DNA of 64,000 nt, taken from positions 16,558 to 80,557 of the forward strand of contig CAUJCT010000042.1 in the NCBI GenBank assembly GCA_963169345.1, read 5' to 3'. This DNA is from Bacteroidota bacterium (GTDB taxonomy: Bacteria; Bacteroidota; Bacteroidia; NS11-12g; UBA955). The notes under the pieces were generated by a model. The model was not told the origin of the DNA. It ran no database searches and worked only from the letters and a program-made list of their open reading frames with translations. The position numbers and the translations under genes are program-made. Positions 17,634-25,850 of the stretch are shown here, piece by piece (the stretch's first letter is position 1; every line of letters begins with the position of its first letter).

Positions 17634-18515
17634 GTGGGTTAAGTCGTTAAGTTGTTAAGTCGTTAAGTCGATGGGAAAGCTGAACGCTGCGCTGCTGAAA
17701 GGCTGACGCTGCGCTGCTGAATTGTGTCGCGGTGATTAGCTTCGTTGTTAATTCGTTAAGTCGAAATATCGTTAAGTCGTATAGCTTGTCGATTAGCTTT
17801 CAGATTCTCATATTTCTTTTAAATTTTCGAAGCATCTTTGTCGCTTTTGTAGGCGTCGTCGTTAATTGTCTGCCTCAGGCTGATCGCGACTCTATAAAAT
17901 TGTTAAGTTGTTAGGTCGTAGTGATAGTCGATGAGCTTTAAGTATATCCGCAATCTAAGTCCCGGAGGGATGACGGTTTCATAGCAAGCATCATGGAACA
18001 CGAATCAAAGTCCCAGAGGGGCGGCGGTTTCATTTCTTATTTCTTTTTGTGTTTTAAAAACCAATTTTGGGTTGAAATGACATCTTGGTCAACAATGCAA
18101 TTGCTACAATATTTAAGTTTTGGCACGCTCAAGCCGCGGAGGCTCTATAATTTTCTGTGTGTTTAGTGTGTTTGTTGCGTAACTGCATGCAGTTGCGTCT
18201 ACGATATTCTCCCTCCCCTCAACTCCCCATTCCACTATCATCAACCCTACCAATCACTCCACGACTTAACGACTTAACATCCTTTCGTGTGTTCTTTCCT
18301 CGTTCTGCGATCTACCTCTCGTTAGCATCTGTGCATTCCGTTTGCGTAAGCAAACCCTTGCCGTGTCGAATGCCTCATACTTTCTGCGTTTTCAGCGTGT
18401 TCCTTCCCAGTTCTGCGTTCTACTGCACTTAGTTGAGTCTACGATATTCTCCCTCACCTCAACTCCCCATTCCACTATCACCAAACTAAACCACTCCCCC
18501 CAACGACTTAACGAC
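17634..18515. repeat. 882-base non-coding repeat mosaic between the dinB and dnaE-type genes
   Basis: No coding sequence is apparent. It contains an octamer tract at 17634-17779, whose segment 17716-17779 is a diverged copy of 14137-14200. Two copies of an AAGTCCC(G/A)GAGGG...CGGTTTCAT unit lie at about 17957-17981 and 18008-18032. Paired GTTAAGTC units on the minus strand lie near 18258-18280 and 18500-18520. A third copy of the GTTTGC hairpin block lies at 18331-18378, with GTAA instead of GCAA in the loop. A ~65-base direct repeat (18181-18245 and 18421-18485) shares TCTACGATATTCTCCCTC and AACTCCCCATTCCACTATCA. Confidence 0.85.
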
Positions 18516-19670
18516 TTAACGATCTTCTACTTTCATTCCAATTGCTCTATGTACCGCATCTTTACCATACCTGTTTCTGATTCTATCCATCGCTTCGTAC
18601 AATCTGATTTGTTCAACTGTTTCTTCAAACAAACTGTATTGATGTCCGCCTTGGACAAGATGGCTGAAGCGCACACCTATCAAACGCACCAATAATCGTT
18701 TCTGATAGAGCTTCTCGAACAATTCATCTACTTTTTGTATGAGTATATGATCGAGAGATGTGTATGGAATACGCGCTTGCATCGTGTATGTATTAAAATC
18801 CGAATAACGTATTTTCACCGCTACACAGGCCGTGAGTTTATTTTCACTTCTCAATTGAAAACACAATTTTTCGGTCATGGACACCAGCAAACCCTTCAAA
18901 CCTTTCACATCTATGGTATCTTTATCAAAAGTCCGCTCAGTTGAAATGGATTTCCTTTCTGAATAAGGCACAACAGGTGTATTATCAATCCCATTGGCTT
19001 TTTTCCAGATAACCGTACCATTTTCACCCAATACCTGCTGAAGCAATTCACGGGGCATTTCCTGCAGCGTATGAATCTTTGCCACACCCATCCCACGAAG
19101 GATATGGTAGGTTTTATCTCCAACCATAGGAATCTTCTTAATGGAAAGAGGAGCAAGAAAAGGTTTTTCGAAACCCAGTTCAATTTGTTTCTGACCATTG
19201 GGTTTGGCCTCTCCTGTTCCTACTTTAGAGACAGTTTTATTGGCAGATAACGCAAAGGATATCGGCAAATTGGTTTCCTTAATAATTTTTTGCCTGAGTT
19301 CAGTCGCCAGTTTATAAGAGCCAAAGAACTTATCCATGCCTGTGAGGTCGATATAAAACTCGTCTATTGAGGATTTCTCATAGACAGGCACATGCTCGTG
19401 AATGATTTCCGTTACTACATCCGAATATTTGCTGTACTGCGAATGGTCACCTCGCACCACTATGGCATCCGGACATAACTGCCTGGCCATGCGCATAGGC
19501 ATTGCGGAATGTACACCATAAGCGCGGGCTTCGTAACTACAAGCCGCTACTACCCCTCTGTCGCCTGCTCCTCCTACCATGACCGGTTTACCAACCAATG
19601 CCGGATTGACAAGACGCTCTACTGAAACGAAAAATGTATCGAGGTCGATATGTACGATTTGCCGCTCCAT
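18516..19670 (-). CDS. dinB: DNA polymerase IV (Y-family translesion polymerase)
   Basis: A 384-residue Y-family polymerase. Catalytic carboxylates are D9 in HIDLDTFF and D103-E104 in SSIDEFYIDLTG. The YEARAYGVHSAMPMRMARQLCP fingers segment, the GTGEAKPNGQ segment and the helix-hairpin-helix (IKKIPMVGDKTYHILRGMGV) follow, then the little finger. It copies damaged DNA with low fidelity. It is divergent from a LexA-like repressor, and its upstream region has a site resembling that gene's operator. The stop codon TAA falls inside a GTTAAGTC octamer repeat. Confidence 0.95.
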   Translation of the reverse strand: MERQIVHIDLDTFFVSVERLVNPALVGKPVMVGGAGDRGVVAACSYEARAYGVHSAMPMRMARQLCPDAIVVRGDHSQYSKYSDVVTEIIHEHVPVYEKSSIDEFYIDLTGMDKFFGSYKLATELRQKIIKETNLPISFALSANKTVSKVGTGEAKPNGQKQIELGFEKPFLAPLSIKKIPMVGDKTYHILRGMGVAKIHTLQEMPRELLQQVLGENGTVIWKKANGIDNTPVVPYSERKSISTERTFDKDTIDVKGLKGLLVSMTEKLCFQLRSENKLTACVAVKIRYSDFNTYTMQARIPYTSLDHILIQKVDELFEKLYQKRLLVRLIGVRFSHLVQGGHQYSLFEETVEQIRLYEAMDRIRNRYGKDAVHRAIGMKVEDR

Positions 19671-19707
19671 GAAAATTCAGATATATAAAAGAATAGAGTA
19701 ACCATGT

Positions 19708-19728
19708 ATGCCAAAATAAGAACAGCAC
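19708..19728 (-). promoter_or_regulatory. Candidate S24-repressor operator upstream of dinB
   Basis: On the minus strand GTGCT-n5-TATTTTGGCAT resembles the operator at the repressor's own start, GTGCT-n3-TATTTTAGCAT, with a two-base longer spacer. It lies about 40-60 bases upstream of the dinB ATG. If real, the divergent repressor controls both dinB and itself. Confidence 0.45.
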
Positions 19729-19961
19729 TCAAATACTTTTCCTTTTGGCATACACGGTCAATTCCCAAAAACAAGTTCTAAAGCTTACACCACTCAAACA
19801 GAAGTACTCCAATACCACCATCCGAATGCACCCAATTTCACCTATTGTCCGATAAATTAAAAGGCAACGCAACTTATCTGCAACAACAACACTTAACCAC
19901 ATTTTTTTGTAAGCTAAAAAGAACGCTTGTTTTTGTCTCTATACTTTCAACAAAAAAACCG

Positions 19962-19993
19962 TTTGCAAATTACCAATATTTTTAGTACGTTTG
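19962..19993 (+). promoter_or_regulatory. Bacteroidota promoter of the XRE/S24 repressor gene
   Basis: TTTG (19962-19965) and TACGTTTG (19986-19993) are 20 bases apart, an excellent match to the -33 / -7 consensus. Transcription would start near 19998-20000, only about 10 bases before the ATG at 20010, so the messenger would be almost leaderless. Confidence 0.7.
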
Positions 19994-20010
19994 TGCTAAA
20001 TATTTTAGCA
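19994..20010. promoter_or_regulatory. Palindromic operator at the start of the repressor gene
   Basis: TGCTAAA-TAT-TTTAGCA is a perfect 7-bp inverted repeat directly after the -7 element. It covers the predicted transcription start, and its last base is the A of the ATG. A repressor dimer bound here would stop its own transcription, as LexA/CI-type proteins do. Confidence 0.65.
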
Positions 20011-20762
20011 TGAGTAAAATTTCCAAGAACATCAAGCATCTCAGACAGTTAAAGGGCTGGTCTCAGGAATTACTGGCCGATAAATTGGATATCACCAGAG
20101 CCAGAATCGGGTCGTATGAAGAAGAAAGATGCGATCCGCCGATAGAAACTCTGATAAAAATTTCAAAAGTATTTCATATTTCCATTGATGCTTTGGTTAA
20201 AAGCGATCTGAGAAAATTCAATTTCGACAATATGATTAAAGTGGGTGAAAACCGTTTGCTTTTTCCTATTATCATAGACAAAGACAACAACGACAAAATT
20301 GAAGTCATTACCATGAAAGCTTCAGCCGGCTATTTAAACGGATATGCCGACCCCGAATATTTCGAAAAGCTCCCACTTATGAATCTGCCTTTTAGAATTG
20401 TGGGTAAACACCGCGCATTTCCTATTAAGGGCGATTCAATGCCTCCACTGATTGATGGCAGTTTTGTAGTTGGTAAATTTGTTGAGTCTTTAAAAGACAT
20501 TAAAGATGGTCATACTTACGTTGTATTAACCAAAGACGATGGCATAGTGTATAAAAGACTTTACAACAAAGGCGCTCATCTCGAACTTCACTCCGACAAC
20601 CGCATGTATCAGCCTTACAATGTAAAGTCATCGGATGTACTGGAAGTATGGGAATTTGTTTGCACCCTCAACATTTCGGATAAAAAACCGGAAGAACTCA
20701 ATATCGACAGCATTATTGGTATGCTGAATAGTATGAGGGTTGAAATGAAAGCACCGGAATAA
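20010..20762 (+). CDS. XRE-family repressor with S24 (LexA-like) self-cleavage domain
   Basis: A 250-residue protein. Residues ~5-62 form an XRE helix-turn-helix (NIKHLRQLKGWSQELLADKLDITRARIGSYEEER). Residues ~100-215 form an S24 peptidase-like domain. The probable autocleavage bond is A106-G107 in KASAGY, the catalytic Ser is S143 in GDSMPP and the catalytic Lys is K182 in VYKRLY. Such proteins repress until RecA filaments trigger cleavage. The divergent dinB and the nearby DnaE-type gene fit an SOS-like circuit. A prophage repressor is the alternative, but no phage genes are nearby. Confidence 0.85.
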   Translation: MSKISKNIKHLRQLKGWSQELLADKLDITRARIGSYEEERCDPPIETLIKISKVFHISIDALVKSDLRKFNFDNMIKVGENRLLFPIIIDKDNNDKIEVITMKASAGYLNGYADPEYFEKLPLMNLPFRIVGKHRAFPIKGDSMPPLIDGSFVVGKFVESLKDIKDGHTYVVLTKDDGIVYKRLYNKGAHLELHSDNRMYQPYNVKSSDVLEVWEFVCTLNISDKKPEELNIDSIIGMLNSMRVEMKAPE

Positions 20763-20766
20763 ACTA

Positions 20767-21273
20767 TTATTTTATCAATCCTATATCAACATTTGGAGGT
20801 AATCCCTGAGGAAAACGGGCAAACATCCTAAGCTCATCCAAACTTATTTCTTTATTGTTATATCCATACGTTTTCCTGCTCGAGACCGTTGAAATAATAG
20901 TGACTGTATAATGAACAGGAAGTGAAATAAATGAATACCATCCATGAACAACCGGCAAAATAGCCCCTACTCCTATAGTCCAGCCATACTGACTCCATCT
21001 CGCATATTTTATGTTGAATGATTTAATTTGTCCTATCGGCACTGTAACACAAGCACTGCTGTCTCTGCTCAATATGATCAGCTGACTCGAATCAATAGCT
21101 ATCAGTTCACCAAAAACATCCGGCAACAAACCGGTTCTGTTTAGTCTGATATAAGCACCATACTCATTCACTCCGATGTTTTCAGGCTCTGGTAAAAACT
21201 TGTGACTGGCACATCCACTTATTACAATTACAACAAATACTAATAAAGTTAATTTTCTATCCATTGCAATCAT
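20767..21273 (-). CDS. Hypothetical lipoprotein, paralogue A
   Basis: A 168-residue lipoprotein (lipobox VISGC; start at Met1 or Met4). It contains a GELIAIDSSQLIIL segment followed by VPIGQIKSFNIKYARWSQYGWT, then two hydrophobic stretches and a C-terminal MFARFPQGLPPNVDIGLIK. It is a clear tandem paralogue of the next gene (9-base gap). The first part looks like a small beta domain with a V.GEL..ID...L.....I.F pattern. Its function is unknown. Confidence 0.65.
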   Translation of the reverse strand: MIAMDRKLTLLVFVVIVISGCASHKFLPEPENIGVNEYGAYIRLNRTGLLPDVFGELIAIDSSQLIILSRDSSACVTVPIGQIKSFNIKYARWSQYGWTIGVGAILPVVHGWYSFISLPVHYTVTIISTVSSRKTYGYNNKEISLDELRMFARFPQGLPPNVDIGLIK

Positions 21274-21281
21274 TTTAATAT

Positions 21282-21791
21282 TTACGGTGATTTAATTAAA
21301 CTTAAATCAATATCCGGAGGCAATCCCTGAGGGAAACGGGCAAACATAGCCAGTTCTTTATAAGATATCGCCATATTGTTATACGAATATGCTCTGTTCC
21401 CACTGGCTGTAACAACGATGGTGAAAATCAAATGTGTTGGTATGGTCATTACAGAGAAAAAACCGTGCATAAATGGCAAAACCACAGCCACCGGAACTGT
21501 CCATCCATATTGACTGGCATTGGCATATCTCAGCTTAAATTCAAAAACATCTGATATCGGAATCTTCACACATTGCTCACTTTTTTCATCCAACACCAGA
21601 AGCGAATTGCTGTCTATAGCAATTAATTCACCTTTTACATTGGTGTAGGTACTTTGTCGCTTTACTTTTATATATGAACCATAAGTGTTGACATCGACGT
21701 AATCCGATGAAGGCAAATACGCTTTTTTAGTTGCACAACTGCTTATAGCAATCAACATCCCTAAAATAAAGACCCAATTATTTTTCATCAT
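21282..21791 (-). CDS. Hypothetical lipoprotein, paralogue B
   Basis: A 169-residue lipoprotein (lipobox AISSC). It aligns with its downstream neighbour throughout: DVNTYGSYIKVKRQ, GELIAIDSNSLLVL, YANASQYGWTVPVAVVLPFMHGF, and an almost identical C-terminus MFARFPQGLPPDIDLSLIK. It overlaps the end of the upstream 541-codon frame by 14 bases, so all three are probably one operon. Confidence 0.65.
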   Translation of the reverse strand: MMKNNWVFILGMLIAISSCATKKAYLPSSDYVDVNTYGSYIKVKRQSTYTNVKGELIAIDSNSLLVLDEKSEQCVKIPISDVFEFKLRYANASQYGWTVPVAVVLPFMHGFFSVMTIPTHLIFTIVVTASGNRAYSYNNMAISYKELAMFARFPQGLPPDIDLSLIKSP

Positions 21792-23388
21792 AAGAAAATG
21801 CTTTTGTATCTATCTTCGAATCCCAAAATATTTGCTCCATAGAAGATTCATACAGCTTGTAGCGCTGAGCTTCCCTGATTAAATACAAACCCGGTTGATA
21901 AACCATCTGTTGCAATTTCAGCATGTTTTTATCCTTCAGCCAATGTGCCCGCATCCATTCGAGATAATAACCCTTCGAATACAAAAACAACTCATAGGTA
22001 CCGCTCGAAGCCGGCATTACAAATTTCAACTGATAGGAACTGCCTGGCATAGAGATAAGGTATCTGCCTTCTGTCTTTAAATTGTGCAAAGCCTGAGGGT
22101 CAGCTTTACCTTTATCCAAAACAAGTGAAGGTGAAATCTCTATAGGCTTAACAACTTGCTTTATTTGCGCCAGTGCGGCATAATCCAGGCGCCACAAACC
22201 CTTGTTGAACTCGAGTTTTATTTTGATTTTTTGCCCCTGTGCAGCCTGACCAACAGGAATAAATTGTTTGTTGATTGCAATAGGACCGGTCTCATTCAGT
22301 TCTTCCTTAAACAACCATTTCTGGCTCTTTTCATCCCAAACCGAACATTTAATACCACCTAACAATTGCGTTGTAGCATCAAACTGACCTTTCATTTTTT
22401 CATTGCTTTCGAGTATATTAAAAACATCACTGACATTATCACCCATATACCCCATGGCATTGTAAAACAAATAGCTTGTCATGAGCGTTTGTCTGAAATT
22501 CAATATCAGACCCAGTTCAGCCGTTGTTGGCATCTGATCAAACTCGAGTAGAATCTCTTCTTTACTGTTTAAATTTTGAGCATCCGACAATGAAAAACGC
22601 TCTATTTTATCTTTTGATTTCAATAATGAAGTCACATCTCCTTCAGCAGCCTGTGCTCGTTTCAATTCATAAACATCCTGACAAAGATAGAATTGATTTC
22701 TGGCAGACTGATAGACGCGTTCACCATTTTTAACCGGATAGGCAAACAATTTCACTTCATTGACACAATGCGTCTCAAGTGCTTCATTTTTCATAAACAA
22801 AGACAGTTCACTGCTTTTTAGTTCAAATTGATTAAGAGCATCCACATCTCCATACTCCATAGACGGCAGAATCGCGTTTGAAAATCCTTCGGCATCGGCA
22901 TAGTGAAAGTTATCGTTTTCATTCAGATAAAAAGTAGGACAAGAACCAAAACAAGCTTTGGGGTCAGTTAAACAGAATATCCCCAGGGCTACTTCAATTC
23001 CTGCCAAAATAGTAAGAGCAGCCACCCGGCCGGATTCATTTTTCTTAATTTTAATATTGGTTTCAAAAATGGCGACACTGTCAATTGGCAGACTCATTTG
23101 TCCGGCAAAAATCTGTTTTCGATAGGCATTGTAACGGGTACCATTGCCATTAACCAAATCCAGAGCTGTATCAATCGACCAGCTGTCTTTCAAAATACAG
23201 ACATCCCCATTTTTAAGGTGAGCTTTAAGAAAGGGGCGGTTTTTTATATTCTTGGTATCGTGCAGAAGTTTATTGACATCGGTATAATTAGATCGAAAGA
23301 ATTGTGTAACACAAGCCTGAGTTCCAACAACTAAAAGTATCAGAAACACAAAATACATCCACTTTCTGTTCAACTTACTTTTCATCAT
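21778..23388 (-). CDS. Large hypothetical lipoprotein sharing a domain with the two downstream paralogues
   Basis: About 536 residues with a lipoprotein signal (VVGTQAC) when started at the Met at 23388 or 23385; an ATG at 23403 is also in frame but closer to the -7 element. The N-terminal part (AHLKNGDVCILKDSW...SLPIDSVAIFETNIKI) resembles the beta segment of the two downstream lipoproteins. It is followed by a TDPKACFGSCPTFYLNENDNFHYADAEGFSNAILPS segment with a likely disulfide. The rest is not recognised. An envelope-associated structural or assembly role is possible but not shown. Confidence 0.6.
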   Translation of the reverse strand: MMKSKLNRKWMYFVFLILLVVGTQACVTQFFRSNYTDVNKLLHDTKNIKNRPFLKAHLKNGDVCILKDSWSIDTALDLVNGNGTRYNAYRKQIFAGQMSLPIDSVAIFETNIKIKKNESGRVAALTILAGIEVALGIFCLTDPKACFGSCPTFYLNENDNFHYADAEGFSNAILPSMEYGDVDALNQFELKSSELSLFMKNEALETHCVNEVKLFAYPVKNGERVYQSARNQFYLCQDVYELKRAQAAEGDVTSLLKSKDKIERFSLSDAQNLNSKEEILLEFDQMPTTAELGLILNFRQTLMTSYLFYNAMGYMGDNVSDVFNILESNEKMKGQFDATTQLLGGIKCSVWDEKSQKWLFKEELNETGPIAINKQFIPVGQAAQGQKIKIKLEFNKGLWRLDYAALAQIKQVVKPIEISPSLVLDKGKADPQALHNLKTEGRYLISMPGSSYQLKFVMPASSGTYELFLYSKGYYLEWMRAHWLKDKNMLKLQQMVYQPGLYLIREAQRYKLYESSMEQIFWDSKIDTKAFSYDEK

Positions 23389-23419
23389 TTTAGTGACAAT
23401 CATTATACTACTTTAACAA

Positions 23420-23427
23420 CAAATCTA
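23420..23427 (-). promoter_or_regulatory. -7 element (TAGATTTG) for the lipoprotein operon
   Basis: On the minus strand TAGATTTG matches TAnnTTTG and lies 32-35 bases upstream of the preferred start at 23388/23385. No clear -33 TTTG is seen. Confidence 0.4.
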
Positions 23428-23550
23428 TCATTAAAAACGAGAATGAGAAATTTTTTTTTGAGGGGACTAATTGGGTTTAATGTACAGCAGTTTGAATGGA
23501 CTTGAATAAATATTCAATATTTACATACTTCGTGATACACTAATATTCAA

Positions 23551-23994
23551 TCAAGGCTTTTTTGCTTCGCCTTTTTTTAAAATACACATATCTTCGGATT
23601 TTCTAAATATTATTCTGTCTTGATGTACTATTTCAAAAATTGAAAAGAGCGCTCTGTGTGTCGAATCTTGTGTTCTTAATATAAGCGTGTCATTGCTTAG
23701 TTTTTCAATAGTGAACTTTTGCTTAATAGGTATCCTAAAAATCCAACTCCAATAATAATCACTGAAAATAAGCTGCCCTTTTTTAACTCTCAAATCTATG
23801 TGGTCCAAACTGTCCAAACTGTTAATTGCAGTAAAAGAATAACCTTTCTTGTGTGCTTTTAACCTTAGTCCAAGAGAATCAGAATACCAACATTGCTCAT
23901 ATATGGTCTGACCATGCAATTGGTTATCCATATTTGATTGCAGAAAAAAGACAAGTAGTATTAATGCTATTTTAATCGATTTTTTATTATTCAT
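23551..23994 (-). CDS. Small secreted hypothetical protein
   Basis: A 147-residue protein with a signal peptide (IALILLVFFLQSNMDNQLHGQ) and a beta-rich, basic mature part. No family is recognised. It is the first of three small leftward genes that each sit downstream of a copy of the same promoter-bearing repeat. Confidence 0.5.
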   Translation of the reverse strand: MNNKKSIKIALILLVFFLQSNMDNQLHGQTIYEQCWYSDSLGLRLKAHKKGYSFTAINSLDSLDHIDLRVKKGQLIFSDYYWSWIFRIPIKQKFTIEKLSNDTLILRTQDSTHRALFSIFEIVHQDRIIFRKSEDMCILKKGEAKKP

Positions 23995-24327
23995 ATTACC
24001 TTTAATTAAAACTTATTTTCCTTTGTGATCATTAATTGTATTTTGTAGCCATTACATTCAGAATAATGACCACTATTACATACCAAATTGCTGGCTCCCC
24101 TATTTCTATCCAAAAATAAACATTATCGATATACTTTCATTGATGATTTTACATGCTCATTGACATTACCCCTAAATTCAAAATAAAAGGTAATTTCTTA
24201 ATCATTTTTTTCGTTTTAAAGGATAATAAAGTGTTTTACAATCCAATTTCAATATTTGTCCAAGGCATCTGGGGAATATGACAAGCTTCATATCCTAAAA
24301 AAGAGAAGAAAAATAAAGTAAAGAATA
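23995..24327. repeat. Intergenic region with promoter-bearing repeat, copy 1
   Basis: Positions 24103-24280 are copy 1 of a repeat also found at 24971-25102 and 25841-26010. The conserved parts are CCAAAAATAAACATT at the gene-proximal end, GATGATTTTA near the middle and CAAGGCATCT at the far end. On the minus strand the first of these contains TATTTTTG (24111-24118), a TAnnTTTG match, about 117 bases before the start codon of the gene it precedes. Nothing else is recognised. Confidence 0.75.
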
Positions 24328-24906
24328 TTATATCCTTATAAAGTACCATCCGGTAACACCCAAATAATAGTAATCCTCGCTCTTTTTATTCGCCATAAAA
24401 TTATTTTGAAATAAAAGGTACTTTTTATTCTTAAGATAAAGAATTCTTGGATTGCATATAAAATCTCTATATTTTAATTTAATTGTTTCTTTTATTGAAA
24501 TATCTGAATAGAAATACAATGTAAAAGTCAATGTATCATATTTAAATTCACCTTTAAAAAGGCAAGCAAACATAGAGTCATTTGATTCTATGAACCCAAA
24601 TTCAGATTTAAATAGATGCATTTCGCATATTGAATCTAAGGATACTAATTCAATATCAACAATATTCATTGAATCAAATTGAGAAAATATCCCTTTTTCA
24701 TAAAATAGTTTATACAAATCTGCATCATAATTTACATTAAATATCCCATTCTGTTTAAACAGCGAAAGATTTTTATCATCTATGAAACCGATTTGATTGC
24801 CAAAGATTACATAATTCTTTACAGAATCCAACTGATAATTTTGACAAATTAAATTAAATTGATTTGACAATAAAAGAACCAAAGTTAAACCTTTTATAGT
24901 ATTCAT
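24328..24906 (-). CDS. Small secreted hypothetical protein
   Basis: A 192-residue protein with a signal peptide (LTLVLLLSNQFNLICQ). The mature part is beta-rich with many aromatic residues and contains YKLFYEKGIFSQFDSMNIVDIEL. I do not recognise it. It is preceded by repeat copy 2. Confidence 0.5.
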   Translation of the reverse strand: MNTIKGLTLVLLLSNQFNLICQNYQLDSVKNYVIFGNQIGFIDDKNLSLFKQNGIFNVNYDADLYKLFYEKGIFSQFDSMNIVDIELVSLDSICEMHLFKSEFGFIESNDSMFACLFKGEFKYDTLTFTLYFYSDISIKETIKLKYRDFICNPRILYLKNKKYLLFQNNFMANKKSEDYYYLGVTGWYFIRI

Positions 24907-25379
24907 ATATAACTCAAATTGGATTCGACTTTAAAACTATAGCACTTAGTGTTATATTCTACACTTTTTTAATTCTATCCAAAAATAGACATTTTTCAAT
25001 ATACTTTTATGGATGATTTTAAAAGCTCATTTATATTGTCCACAAATTTAAAATAAAAGTTAAGCTCTTAATCAATTTGTCCAAGGCATCAGGGGGGTAT
25101 GATATTACCAGCTCCATTAAAAGGATCGTTTAAAGCATATATGTACTACAGATAGTCGAATTGTGCATAACCGAGCTCTGTATCAGGTTTCAGCGCATCG
25201 GCTACCTATAGCAATCGGGATGGCTGCCGTAAGAAGTATAATGTAGCGAGTATATAGTTATAAAATGAAATTATAGAAAAGTTAGACCAACATTACATTT
25301 GCACTTATCATCGGACATTTCCATCCAGAAATTAGTTTTCATGAAGCATATCTATTGAAAGCTTTTAAGTATTGAAGTT
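24907..25379. repeat. Intergenic region with promoter-bearing repeat, copy 2, and an unexplained stretch
   Basis: Copy 2 spans 24971-25102 and lacks about 45 bases of the middle present in copies 1 and 3. Its TATTTTTG element is at 24980-24987 (minus), 74 bases before the next start. Positions 25103-25379 have no coding frame of note; 25170-25240 is richer in G+C than its surroundings and could be a remnant of something, but I cannot identify it. Confidence 0.7.
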
Positions 25380-25820
25380 CTAAAAACTTATACCGTAGTC
25401 TCTATAGGTTGTCATCATGTATTTTCCCCTTGGTTCCATTCTAGACCTTAATCTCTTGCCAGAATCAGAAAACAATTCAATTTTTATTATATCTCCATTA
25501 TAAGTATAATAGAAATATCTGTATCCTTTCTTCATATCAACAAGTCCCATATATGATTTAGTATAAATTCTATACACGCTATCCCTCTGAACCACTATAC
25601 TGTCATTTCGCCAATATTCTATTGCATATTCAGGAAAATTATCATTCAATAGACCCATAGTGAGACTGTCGAAACTTGAATGAAAAAAACTATCGACTGC
25701 ATTCAATTTGTACGAATATTTTTTAACGTTATGGTTTCGTTTATATTTTACTGAATGATAATAATCACACGAAAACATCAGAAATAAAGAGATAATAAAA
25801 ATAATGTGAATTGTTCTCAT
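25380..25820 (-). CDS. Small lipoprotein, distant paralogue of the next gene
   Basis: A 146-residue lipoprotein when started at the ATG at 25820 (MRTIHIIFIISLFLMFSC, Cys18). It aligns loosely with its upstream neighbour: both have an AVDSF or PIDSF segment, a YR.Y.....Y.DS-like stretch, a KGYRYFYYTYNGDIIKIELF-like segment and a basic C-terminal part. The role is unknown. The ATG at 25820 is preferred over 25850 because the repeat-borne -7 element at 25848-25855 overlaps the latter. Confidence 0.55.
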   Translation of the reverse strand: MRTIHIIFIISLFLMFSCDYYHSVKYKRNHNVKKYSYKLNAVDSFFHSSFDSLTMGLLNDNFPEYAIEYWRNDSIVVQRDSVYRIYTKSYMGLVDMKKGYRYFYYTYNGDIIKIELFSDSGKRLRSRMEPRGKYMMTTYRDYGISF

Positions 25821-25850
25821 TTGTAATCTCCCTTCTTTAATACTACTCAA

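Larger units (their letters stand above)
19671..20009. promoter_or_regulatory. Divergent control region between dinB and the XRE/S24 repressor
   Basis: A 339-base spacer. It holds a perfect 12-bp inverted repeat, TGTATGCCAAAA (19705-19716) and TTTTGGCATACA (19743-19754), 35-85 bases before the dinB start. It also holds an operator-like match at 19708-19728, and the repressor gene's own promoter and operator at the right end. The middle (19760-19950) shows nothing recognisable. Confidence 0.7.

Noticed and set aside
20010..20762. Prophage repressor
   Set aside because: No integrase, structural or lysis genes are near; the divergent dinB and nearby dnaE-type gene fit a damage-response regulator better.
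25170..25240. G+C-richer patch that might be a gene remnant
   Set aside because: Translation in all frames gave no recognisable protein; it is only noted in the intergenic entry.
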